Part shown: one piece after another, positions 33,988 through 41,902 of the stretch | How positions within the stretch are numbered: position 1 is the stretch's first letter | Layout of the letters: each line of letters begins with the position of its first letter | Origin: Atopostipes sp964624875 | Lineage (GTDB): Bacteria; Bacillota; Bacilli; Lactobacillales; Carnobacteriaceae_A | Direction of reading: 5' to 3' | Length of the DNA stretch: 64,000 bases | Assembly: GCA_964624875.1 (NCBI GenBank) | Contig: CAZUZA010000002.1 | Location: forward strand, 13,690-77,689 | Translations under genes and position numbers: made by a program | The notes under the pieces: model-generated | The model's database searches: none | Told to the model about the DNA's origin: nothing | What the model saw: the letters and a program-made list of their open reading frames with translations, nothing else

Positions 33988-34548
33988 ATGGATGAAAAGA
34001 ATTTAGAAAATTGTTGGTCTGACGAGATAGATAGGCCTTACTTTACATTTGTATGGGCAGAAGATAAGAATCGCTTGATCGGACGAGAAGGTACATTACC
34101 TTGGAACTTACCGAATGAAATGAAATATTTTGTAAAAGTAACGACAGGGGACGTAGTGGTAATGGGACGCAAGACATACGAAAGTATTCCAAACCGTCCA
34201 TTAAAAAACCGGATAAATATTGTTCTGACTTCAAATGAAGATTATGAAGCGAATGGAGCTGTTGTTTGCCATTCTAAAGAAGATATTATGGATTATGTAA
34301 AAGACATTAAGAAACCGATCCATATTATTGGTGGAACAACATTATTTAATATGTTTATTGAAGAAGTAAACGTGCTCTATCGAACAATCGTTTATGAAGA
34401 ATTCGAAGGCGATACTTATATGCCAGAAATTGACTACAAACACTTTAGAGTGGTCGAAGTGACACCTGGAGTAGTCGATAAAGATAATCTTCATGCGCAT
34501 GAATTCTTTGTCTATGAACGCAAGAAAATTGTTAATCCATTTGAATAA
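33988..34548 (+). CDS. dfrA: Dihydrofolate reductase
   Basis: NADPH-dependent reduction of dihydrofolate. 186 aa, longer than the usual 160 by about 16 N-terminal residues that are not part of the fold; no alternative start exists before residue 40. Motifs: FVWAEDKNRLIGREGTLPWN, catalytic acid Glu in LPNEMKYF, GDVVVMGRKTYESI and IHIIGGTTLFNMF. Ile occupies the position equivalent to S. aureus Phe98. AAAGGAG precedes the ATG. In operon with thyA. Confidence 0.95.
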   Translation: MDEKNLENCWSDEIDRPYFTFVWAEDKNRLIGREGTLPWNLPNEMKYFVKVTTGDVVVMGRKTYESIPNRPLKNRINIVLTSNEDYEANGAVVCHSKEDIMDYVKDIKKPIHIIGGTTLFNMFIEEVNVLYRTIVYEEFEGDTYMPEIDYKHFRVVEVTPGVVDKDNLHAHEFFVYERKKIVNPFE

Positions 34549-34574
34549 AATAACCCATTCATGGAGTTGAAGCA

Positions 34575-35243
34575 ATGAGCAAAGAAATGAATCGAAGTCA
34601 AAACACGAAAAATAGTCGCAATGGATTGAATCTTTGGAAATGGGCATTCATTTCCTTGGTTGCTTTCCTTGTTGGACTATTCGTATTGTTTATAAAATCA
34701 ATACAGCCTGTTCGCACAAATCACGTAGCCGATCCTACGCCTGTTAATCAAGAAGAAGTAGTGATATTATCGACCGCTGTGAATAAAGAAGATGCTGAAT
34801 GGTTAATGAATACTTATTTAAACGAAACAATTGGAGAAGATTTTTCTGCTTACGATATTCGCTTGACCGACCAATTAGAGCTGCATGGTTCCATTGAATT
34901 TTTTAGTTTAGAAATTCCTTTTGCCTTATATTTCGCTCTATATGTATTAGAAAATGGCGACCTACAATTACGTGGTGAATCGGTCCAATTAGCAAACATC
35001 TCATTACCTGTAAGCACCGTATTGAGCTTATTTGCGAATCAAGTAGAAATTCCTGAATTTATGGATATAGATAGTCAACAACAAATAATACTTGTACATT
35101 TAAGTGAACTAACAAACGAGTATACGTTTGACGTATCTATTTCAAAAATCGATTTAGCAGATGATATTATTGAGGTAAATCTCTATCTCGATGAACAGTC
35201 GATTTACGAGAATCTTCAATCATCTAATAACGGAGACTTTTAA
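34575..35243 (+). CDS. ypmS: YpmS family membrane-anchored protein (DUF2140)
   Basis: A 222-aa protein with an N-terminal membrane anchor (about 22-42, WAFISLVAFLVGLFVLFI) and an extracytoplasmic beta-rich domain with LTDQLELHGSIEFFSLEIP and the Leu/Val-rich repeats of YpmS. The position between dfrA and msrA parallels the B. subtilis ypmS-msrA region, which supports the name. The fold suggests lipid or hydrophobic-ligand binding, but function is unknown. GGAG 8 nt before ATG 34575. Confidence 0.85.
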   Translation: MSKEMNRSQNTKNSRNGLNLWKWAFISLVAFLVGLFVLFIKSIQPVRTNHVADPTPVNQEEVVILSTAVNKEDAEWLMNTYLNETIGEDFSAYDIRLTDQLELHGSIEFFSLEIPFALYFALYVLENGDLQLRGESVQLANISLPVSTVLSLFANQVEIPEFMDIDSQQQIILVHLSELTNEYTFDVSISKIDLADDIIEVNLYLDEQSIYENLQSSNNGDF

Positions 35244-35271
35244 GGATAGAAATAAAGGAGAATATATATAT

Positions 35272-35778
35272 ATGGAAAAAGCCCTTTTTGCAGGAGGTTG
35301 TTTTTGGTGCATGGTTGAGCCGTTTGATACGTTACCTGGTATTGAATCAGTTGTATCCGGTTATGCTGGGGGACATGTTGAAAATCCAACATATGAACAA
35401 GTTAAAAGTCAAACGAGTGGTCATACAGAAGTCGTAGAAATTACTTTTGACCCTGAAGTGATTGGTTTTGAACAACTTGTAAACATCTATTGGCAAGTAA
35501 CGGACCCAACAGATGCTAGTGGTCAATTTATGGATAGAGGCGATAGTTATCGACCAGTTATCTTTTACCATTCAAATGAGCAAATGGCTATTGCTAGTCA
35601 ATCAAAACAAAGGTTGGCAGATAGTGGGATATACAAAGAACCAATTGTTGTTACAATTGAAGAGGCACCGAAATTTTATCCTGCTGAAGATGAACATCAA
35701 GACTTTTATAAGAAAGATAAAGTAAGGTATCAGCAAGAGAAAGATGAGCGCGCACAATGGGTTGCTCAAAATAAATAA
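35272..35778 (+). CDS. msrA: Peptide methionine-S-sulfoxide reductase MsrA
   Basis: Thioredoxin-dependent repair of Met-S-sulfoxide. 168 aa, with the active site GGCFWC (Cys10 catalytic, Cys13) and the downstream GYAGGHVENPTYEQV, SGHTEVVEI and TDPTDASGQFMDRG blocks. ATG 35272 is supported by the conserved start EKALFAGGCFWC and by AAAGGAG upstream. No msrB partner adjoins it. Followed at 15 bp by yozE. Confidence 0.96.
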   Translation: MEKALFAGGCFWCMVEPFDTLPGIESVVSGYAGGHVENPTYEQVKSQTSGHTEVVEITFDPEVIGFEQLVNIYWQVTDPTDASGQFMDRGDSYRPVIFYHSNEQMAIASQSKQRLADSGIYKEPIVVTIEEAPKFYPAEDEHQDFYKKDKVRYQQEKDERAQWVAQNK

Positions 35779-35793
35779 AGTAGGTGTTTCGGA

Positions 35794-36009
35794 TTGAAAA
35801 TGAGTTTTTATCAGTACTTAATGACTGAAAGAGATCCATATAAACAAGATGATACTACAAAATTTGCTAATGCGGCTTTTTCGGATAGTCAATTTCCAAA
35901 GCAATCCAAAGATTATGATGAAATAAGTCGTCATTTAGAGTTAAATACAGACTATTTACCGTCGTTAACCATTTTTGATGACGCATGGCAAAGTTATAGA
36001 AACGAATAA
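35794..36009 (+). CDS. yozE: YozE family protein (UPF0346)
   Basis: A 71-aa protein matching the sterile-alpha-motif-like YozE family: SFYQYLMTERDP near the N-terminus, then FANAAFSDSQFPKQSKDYDE and the FDDAWQSY end. In Firmicutes it often lies next to msrA/ypmS, as here. AGGTG at 35782-35786 favours TTG 35794 over ATG 35800. Function unknown; the fold suggests nucleic-acid or protein binding. Confidence 0.9.
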   Translation: MKMSFYQYLMTERDPYKQDDTTKFANAAFSDSQFPKQSKDYDEISRHLELNTDYLPSLTIFDDAWQSYRNE

Positions 36010-36048
36010 TCTTATTTTAAAATATAAATTTAAAAGGAGTAAGATATT

Positions 36049-36759
36049 ATGAGTACACATATCGATGCAAAACAAGGGGAAATCGCAAAAATCGTATTAT
36101 TACCAGGAGACCCATTACGTGCAAAATATATCGCAGACACATTTTTAGAGGATGTTAAGCAATATAATACCGTTCGTAATGCTTTTGGTTACACAGGAAC
36201 GTATAAAGGTGTTCCAATTTCAGTTCAAGGAACTGGAATGGGTGTACCATCAATCAGTATTTATGTCGAAGAGTTAATCAATGAATATGGTTGTGAAGTT
36301 TTAATGCGTGTAGGTTCAGCAGGAGCTCTACAAAAAGACGTTAAAGTTCGTGACGTTGTTCTTGCACAAGCTGCAACTACAGATTCAGCGATTAACCGTC
36401 AAGCGTTTAACAACCAAGTTGATTTTGCTCCAATTGCTGATTTCGGCTTATTAAAAACAGCTTATGAAAAAGGTGTCGAGCAAGATTACAACGTTATTGT
36501 TGGTAACGTCTTTACATCAGATCGTTTCTATAACGAAGAATTAGATAAACAAAAACTAGCAGATCACGGTGTACTTGCTGTTGAAATGGAAGCAGCAGCA
36601 CTTTATACTATTGCTGCCAAAAAAGGCAAGAAAGCCTTAGCGATTTTAACAATCAGTGATCATATTTTAACAGGTGAAGAAACAACTGCGGAAGAACGTG
36701 AACGCACATTTGACGATATGATGATTATGGCGTTGGAAACAGCATTAGAACATCAATAA
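36049..36759 (+). CDS. deoD: Purine-nucleoside phosphorylase, DeoD type
   Basis: Hexameric PNP that phosphorolyses purine (deoxy)nucleosides for salvage. 236 aa. Phosphate-binding LLPGDPLRAKYIA (about 19-31), RVGSAGA (about 87), VEMEAAALY (nucleoside site) and TISDHI with the catalytic Asp (about 204) are present. AAAGGAG precedes ATG 36049. ctpA follows at 37 bp with no terminator visible. Confidence 0.96.
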   Translation: MSTHIDAKQGEIAKIVLLPGDPLRAKYIADTFLEDVKQYNTVRNAFGYTGTYKGVPISVQGTGMGVPSISIYVEELINEYGCEVLMRVGSAGALQKDVKVRDVVLAQAATTDSAINRQAFNNQVDFAPIADFGLLKTAYEKGVEQDYNVIVGNVFTSDRFYNEELDKQKLADHGVLAVEMEAAALYTIAAKKGKKALAILTISDHILTGEETTAEERERTFDDMMIMALETALEHQ

Positions 36760-36796
36760 TTCAGATAACTCGTAGAAGGAAAAGGGGACATTGCGT

Positions 36797-38284
36797 ATGA
36801 AGCAAAACAACAATTATGAGAATCAAACCACTTCTAAAAAGAATGGTCTTTTATTCATAATTATAGGGTTAATAATTGGTATAGTTGGCACGTTATCTGT
36901 AGGGTATTTTCTAGAAGAGGATTTGGCTGATGAAGAAGTCATCGATCCGATTGAAGAAACTACAGACGAGGAGACAGATACGCAAAATTCCTTTGATGAT
37001 TTAAACCAACTAGCTGTTATCGACAGGCTTTATGTTATCTTAATGAGCCAATATTTCGAAGAGCTTGATTCTGATGTTTTAATTGAAGGGGCGTTAGAGG
37101 GAATGGCTCAAGCAGTCGGCGATCCTTACACAGAATATTTAGACGAAGTCGAATCAAGTAGTTTTGAAGAAGATATCTCGGGTTCGTTCCAAGGTATTGG
37201 TGCAGAAGTTATGAAAGATGGGGAGTATGTCAGAATCATTTCACCTATCGCAAATTCTCCTGCTGAATCAGCTGGCTTACAACCGAATGATTTAATTGTC
37301 GAAGTTGATGGTGAATCTGTTGCAGATTTAACCATTAATGAAGCAGTTACACTAATACGTGGTCCAGAAGGTTCGGACGTGGAATTACTCATGTTGCGTG
37401 GTGAAGACCAGTTTAACATTACGCTTACACGTGCTGAAATTCCAGTTGAGACAGTCTTTTATGAAGTAGATGAAACAGACACTACAATTGGTTACGTGAG
37501 CATCGTGAATTTCAATACGCCAACTTATGAAGAAACAGTCACTGCTATTAAAGACTTGCAAGATCAAGGTGTGACGAAAATAGTCTTTGATGTTCGAGGA
37601 AATCCAGGTGGTTTACTAACATCTGCCTTACAAATATCAAATATATTCGTTCCAAATGGTGAACCATTAATGATGACAGAATACCGTCAAGATAATGAAC
37701 CTACAGTCTATCCTGCATCGGATGAATATGGTGCGTTTAAGTATGATGGTGAAGCTGTTTTATTAGTTAACGAAGGAAGTGCGAGTGCCTCTGAAATTTT
37801 AGCTGGTGCTATGCGTTCAGTCGGTATCCCGATTTATGGTAATACGACATTTGGTAAAGGGACCGTTCAAAGTTTAGTCGCTCTAAGAGCTGAAGATGAA
37901 TTGAAGTTTACGAGTGGTAAATGGTTAACAGCTGAAGGGGACTGGATCAATGAAGAGGGTATTCAACCGGATACCGTTGTTGATTTACCAGAATACGCGA
38001 AACTTTTTGTGATCAATACAAGCTCAACGTTTGAACCAGGGCAAGCTTCTGCCGAAGTTAGTAATTTAAAGAGTGTATTAGACGCTTTAGGATATAGTGT
38101 ATCCGATTCAGACGTCTTTGATGACACTGTTGTTTCAGCCATTCAAGCATTCCAAGTGGATGAAGATTTAGTTGTAAATGGTGAAGTGGATGCCGATACT
38201 GCTCGTGCATTAACCGATTCATTAAGAACTCAAATTGAAGAAAATGATACACAATTAGAGGCAGCTATAGAATCACTAAAATAA
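36797..38284 (+). CDS. ctpA: S41-family carboxy-terminal processing protease (CtpA/CtpB-like)
   Basis: A 495-aa membrane-anchored serine protease. One TM helix (about 20-41), an acidic linker, a PDZ domain (about 125-200, FQGIGAEV, NSPAESAGLQPNDLIVEVDG), a tail-specific protease domain with catalytic Ser in NEGSASASEILAGAM and Lys in GNTTFGKGTVQ, and a C-terminal peptidoglycan-binding-like domain (about 420-480). The PG-binding module suggests it acts at the wall. ATG 36797 fits AAAGGGG at 36781-36787. Confidence 0.93.
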   Translation: MKQNNNYENQTTSKKNGLLFIIIGLIIGIVGTLSVGYFLEEDLADEEVIDPIEETTDEETDTQNSFDDLNQLAVIDRLYVILMSQYFEELDSDVLIEGALEGMAQAVGDPYTEYLDEVESSSFEEDISGSFQGIGAEVMKDGEYVRIISPIANSPAESAGLQPNDLIVEVDGESVADLTINEAVTLIRGPEGSDVELLMLRGEDQFNITLTRAEIPVETVFYEVDETDTTIGYVSIVNFNTPTYEETVTAIKDLQDQGVTKIVFDVRGNPGGLLTSALQISNIFVPNGEPLMMTEYRQDNEPTVYPASDEYGAFKYDGEAVLLVNEGSASASEILAGAMRSVGIPIYGNTTFGKGTVQSLVALRAEDELKFTSGKWLTAEGDWINEEGIQPDTVVDLPEYAKLFVINTSSTFEPGQASAEVSNLKSVLDALGYSVSDSDVFDDTVVSAIQAFQVDEDLVVNGEVDADTARALTDSLRTQIEENDTQLEAAIESLK

Positions 38285-38293
38285 TAAACAACG

Positions 38294-38330
38294 AACAGTC
38301 TTCTTACTATTTTAAGAGGACTGTTTTTTT
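38294..38330 (+). terminator. Terminator after ctpA
   Basis: AACAGTCTTCTTA / TAAGAGGACTGTT hairpin followed by TTTTT. Confidence 0.88.
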
Positions 38331-38379
38331 CCATATCTTCAACATATCATTTCACAATAATGTTTTTTACCGAAAAATA

Positions 38380-38388
38380 TGTTATGAT
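38380..38388 (+). promoter_or_regulatory. Putative lepB promoter (extended -10)
   Basis: TGTTATGAT, about 50 bp upstream of lepB; the -35 is poor. Confidence 0.45.
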
Positions 38389-38437
38389 ATAGAGTATAAA
38401 TAAACAACTTTAGATATAGTTAATTGGAGACGGTAAA

Positions 38438-39055
38438 ATGAACGATTATCAATCAAATTTTCCTCCACGTAGTAAACGTAATGAAGCGACAAAAAAGAAT
38501 TCATTTTGGCAGGAATTAATATCAACAATTAAATATGTTTTTGTTATTTCTTTGATTTTTGCAGTCGTACATCGTTTCTTTTTCGCGCCGGTTATGGTAG
38601 ATGGAGACTCAATGGAACCAACGCTTGCAAATGGGGATTATTTATTATTAAATAAATTTTCAGACATTGAAAGATTTGATATTATAGTATTTCCACCACC
38701 TCATAACGAGGAAACTCAGTATGTTAAACGAGTTATTGGCATGCCTGGAGATTCAATCGAATATTATGCAGATGTTCTATTTGTTAATGGTGAAATTGTG
38801 GAAGAAACCTTTTTAGAAAGCAAGGATTCTGAAGCACAACTTTTTTATAGCTCTGGCAATTTTTCATTATCTACTTTATTTGATATTGGAGTTGTTTCAG
38901 AAGAGACTGTTCCTGAAGGTCATTACTTTGTATTAGGTGATAATCGATTTAATTCAAGAGATAGTCGATCATTTGGTTATATAGACGAAGAAACCGTCTT
39001 AGGTAAAGTTAGTTTAAGATATTGGCCATTTGAAACATTTGGCACAGTTGAGTAA
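38438..39055 (+). CDS. lepB: Signal peptidase I
   Basis: Type I leader peptidase, 205 aa, removing signal peptides at the membrane exterior. One N-terminal membrane helix (about 30-48), catalytic Ser58 in VDGDSMEPTL and Lys97 in YVKRVIGMPGD, and box E GDNRFNSRDSR (about 168). This is the Ser/Lys prokaryotic type. GGAG precedes the ATG. It sits before rbgA-rnhB, as often in Lactobacillales. Confidence 0.96.
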   Translation: MNDYQSNFPPRSKRNEATKKNSFWQELISTIKYVFVISLIFAVVHRFFFAPVMVDGDSMEPTLANGDYLLLNKFSDIERFDIIVFPPPHNEETQYVKRVIGMPGDSIEYYADVLFVNGEIVEETFLESKDSEAQLFYSSGNFSLSTLFDIGVVSEETVPEGHYFVLGDNRFNSRDSRSFGYIDEETVLGKVSLRYWPFETFGTVE

Positions 39056-39079
39056 CATGAATTTAATAAGACAAATTAA

Positions 39080-39113
39080 TACCGTGTTGGCTCTGTGCTA
39101 ACACGGTAATTTT
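39080..39113 (+). terminator. Probable terminator after lepB
   Basis: TACCGTGTT / AACACGGTA stem with a short ATTTT tail; may allow read-through to rbgA. Confidence 0.6.
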
Positions 39114-39134
39114 ATGATTAGGAGTTGAACGAAT

Positions 39135-40010
39135 ATGGCAAATATTCAATGGTATCCCGGACATATGGCAAAGGCAAAGCGTCAACTAAAAGAAAAATTA
39201 CATCTGGTAGATGTTGTTTTTGAACTCGTAGATGCGCGCATTCCTGATGCATCTAGAAACCCAACAGTTAAAGAGATTATTGGTAATAAACCTCTTGTAT
39301 TGATATTAATGAAACCCGATTTAGCTGATCCAAATATTACAAATCAATGGATTAATTATTATAAGAATTATCACAATGTCGAAGTTGTTTCTTTCAATGG
39401 AAAATTCGCACAAGGAATCAATAAAATTGTTGATGCGGCAAGAAATGTTTTAAAAGAAGATTTTACAAAACGTAAAGAAAAAGGAATGAAAGAACGAGCA
39501 ATCCGTGGGGTAACAGTAGGTATTCCGAACGTCGGAAAGTCGACTTTAATAAACCGTTTTGCAGGTAAGAATGTCACTCAAACCGGTGACCGTCCAGGTG
39601 TTACAAAAGCACAACAGTGGATTAGATACAAAAATGAATTAGAATTATTAGATATGCCAGGTATATTATGGCCGAAGTTTGAAGACCAAGAAGTAGGTAA
39701 AAAACTAGCATTAACAGGGGCGATTAAAGATACTATCTATTATGTAGATGACATTTCGATTTATGGGATTGAGTTTTTAATTGAACACTATCCAGGGGCA
39801 CTTGCTAAACGCTATAACTTCGATGAGAAATTAGAACAAGAATTAACCTCTCCTGACATACTGCTCCTTATTACGGAGAAACGTGGCTACTTTGATGACT
39901 ATGAACGTGGCGCAAAGATGTTATTAAATGAGTTAAGAGATGGAAAACTAGGCCGATTATCATTTGAGACACCGAAGGATTTGAAAACTGATGAAGAAAC
40001 TGACGATTAA
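39135..40010 (+). CDS. rbgA: Ribosome biogenesis GTPase RbgA (YlqF)
   Basis: Circularly permuted GTPase needed for late 50S assembly. 291 aa: QWYPGHMAKAKRQ at the N-terminus, then G4-G5 before G1 GIPNVGKSTLIN (about 130-141) and G3 DMPGILWP, with a C-terminal RNA-binding helical domain (about 200-285). The usual G4 NKxD is replaced by MKPD (ILMKPDLAD, about 56-64). AGGAG precedes the ATG. rnhB starts inside its last codons (20-bp overlap). Confidence 0.95.
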   Translation: MANIQWYPGHMAKAKRQLKEKLHLVDVVFELVDARIPDASRNPTVKEIIGNKPLVLILMKPDLADPNITNQWINYYKNYHNVEVVSFNGKFAQGINKIVDAARNVLKEDFTKRKEKGMKERAIRGVTVGIPNVGKSTLINRFAGKNVTQTGDRPGVTKAQQWIRYKNELELLDMPGILWPKFEDQEVGKKLALTGAIKDTIYYVDDISIYGIEFLIEHYPGALAKRYNFDEKLEQELTSPDILLLITEKRGYFDDYERGAKMLLNELRDGKLGRLSFETPKDLKTDEETDD

Positions 40011-40761
40011 AGAGATAAAAGACGAGTTAAAAAAGATTCAACATGTGGATGATCCATTTATTCAAATGTGTATCGCTGATGAACGAAAAGGCGTCCAAAC
40101 TGCTTTAGGTCAATGGCAAAAAGCAATCGATAAAGAAAAAGCACTATTGGACTATTTTTATGAAAAGAATCAATTTGAAAACGAAGCAAAACAAATGGGG
40201 TATCAATTTATAGCAGGGATCGATGAAGTAGGACGAGGACCTTTAGCTGGACCTGTTGTTGCTGCAGCAGTCATACTAGATCTTGATGTTCCAATTTTAG
40301 GTTTAAATGACTCTAAGAAGATTCCTTTAGCTAAAAGAAATGAGCTCTTTAAGGAAATCTCTGAAAAAGCATTAGGCATTGGTATTGGGATTGTTACACC
40401 AGAAGAAATTGATGATACAAACATTTTACGTGCGACGAAAAAAGCGATGATTGAAGCGTACCAAAACTTGCCAATCATTGCGGATTACCTCTTGATTGAT
40501 GCTGTTAAGCTGGATGTTGATATTTCACAAAAATCAATCATTAAAGGTGATTTACACAGTAGTAGCATTATGGCTGCTAGTATTATCGCTAAAGTCACAA
40601 GAGACCAGTTAATGGTGGAATACGATGCACAATATCCAGGTTATGGTTTTTCAAGCAATGCTGGGTACGGGACAAAAGAGCACTTAGAAGGCTTGAAAAA
40701 GTACGGTGCAACACCTGTTCATCGTAAATCATTTGCGCCTGTTTCAAATTATTTAAAATAA
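39991..40761 (+). CDS. rnhB: Ribonuclease HII
   Basis: Removes single ribonucleotides and RNA-DNA hybrids. 256 aa, the length of Gram-positive RNase HII with an N-terminal extension (about 1-70). Catalytic motif GIDEVGRGPLAGP (about 75-87), SKKI, LIDAV and the C-terminal NAGYGTKEHLEGL block are intact. The start overlaps rbgA by 20 bp, so the pair is coupled. Confidence 0.95.
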   Translation: MKKLTIKEIKDELKKIQHVDDPFIQMCIADERKGVQTALGQWQKAIDKEKALLDYFYEKNQFENEAKQMGYQFIAGIDEVGRGPLAGPVVAAAVILDLDVPILGLNDSKKIPLAKRNELFKEISEKALGIGIGIVTPEEIDDTNILRATKKAMIEAYQNLPIIADYLLIDAVKLDVDISQKSIIKGDLHSSSIMAASIIAKVTRDQLMVEYDAQYPGYGFSSNAGYGTKEHLEGLKKYGATPVHRKSFAPVSNYLK

Positions 40762-40840
40762 TTTCGCGAAATTCATACTCTTTTTGCAGATATATATATA
40801 GTGAGTAAATTAGAACTATAGAAAAGGTGTGTGATTCGAA

Positions 40841-41743
40841 ATGGATTTAACGAAATTTGAACAATTTTTATTCAGCATTGGCATTTACCCTAAGTTAAAT
40901 GCAATAGATAAAACGACTCTGTTGTTTGAGTATTTAGAAGAAAAATATCCAAACCATGAAGAGTTCCAATCGCTATTATTTAATCGGAAACTTAAGAGGC
41001 TTTCTGTAGAAAAGAAGGCTTCTTTTGCGTTGTTCTATGAACAATTAAATATGCGCGAGGAATTGGCTCGATATAAAGAACTCGGTGTAAAATGGACGCA
41101 TCTCTTTGCGCCAGATTATCCAGCTGAACTACAAGAAATTTATGCGCCTCCAGTTGTTTTATTTTACAAAGGAGAAATTAGTGTATTAAAAAACAAAACA
41201 TGGTTAGGCATTGTTGGTTCAAGAGAACACTCTTCTTATGGGGTGGATGTTATCCAAAAAATTGTACCTAAGTTATTAATTGATTCTAAAAATGAAATAG
41301 GTATAGTGAGTGGCTTAGCCAAGGGGATTGATACGGAGGCCCATATGACGACGATTAAAAATGCCGGGAATACGGTTGGTGTCATCGGGACAGGTTTAGA
41401 TCAATATTACCCAACTAAAAATCGGATGTTACAGCAACTGATGAGTGAAAAACAACTCGTTATTAGTGAATATCCTCTTGGTACGAAACCTTTAAGTTAT
41501 CATTTTCCAGAAAGGAATCGTATAATAGCAGGACTAAGCCGTGGCGTCCTTGTGATTGAAGCTCAGAAAAGAAGTGGTAGTTTAATTACCGCATACAATG
41601 CAATTGACGAAGGACGCGATGTTTTTGCGGTTCCAGGCTCCATCTTTGAAGAGAATCGAGCCGGCAATCATCGCTTAATTCAACTAGGTGCTATCCTCAC
41701 AGAAAGTAGTGACGATATTTTAAATGAATGGCTCTTTATATAG
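40841..41743 (+). CDS. dprA: DNA-processing protein DprA (Smf)
   Basis: Binds incoming single-stranded DNA and loads RecA during natural transformation. 300 aa: a short N-terminal helical region (about 1-80) and a Rossmann-like core (about 105-290) with GIVGSREHSSYG, VSGLAKGIDTEAH, GTGLDQYYPTKN and EAQKRSGSLITAYNA. No C-terminal winged helix. It suggests at least a remnant competence pathway. Own start behind AAAGGTGTGTG. Confidence 0.94.
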   Translation: MDLTKFEQFLFSIGIYPKLNAIDKTTLLFEYLEEKYPNHEEFQSLLFNRKLKRLSVEKKASFALFYEQLNMREELARYKELGVKWTHLFAPDYPAELQEIYAPPVVLFYKGEISVLKNKTWLGIVGSREHSSYGVDVIQKIVPKLLIDSKNEIGIVSGLAKGIDTEAHMTTIKNAGNTVGVIGTGLDQYYPTKNRMLQQLMSEKQLVISEYPLGTKPLSYHFPERNRIIAGLSRGVLVIEAQKRSGSLITAYNAIDEGRDVFAVPGSIFEENRAGNHRLIQLGAILTESSDDILNEWLFI

Positions 41744-41783
41744 TAGATACTCGTTCATTTTGAAAATTAATTTTACAAAAAAG

Positions 41784-41813
41784 TTGACAAGTCCATTTAG
41801 ATTGTCCTATGAT
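41784..41813 (+). promoter_or_regulatory. Promoter of topA
   Basis: Perfect TTGACA (41784-41789), 18-bp spacer, TATGAT (41808-41813). Confidence 0.8.
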
Positions 41814-41902
41814 ATGTAACGATTTACAAATCGATAAAATTGTTTATAACACAATGAATTGAATTGATAAGAATATCCGTTTTTTAAGAAAGGAGTTTTA
41901 GC

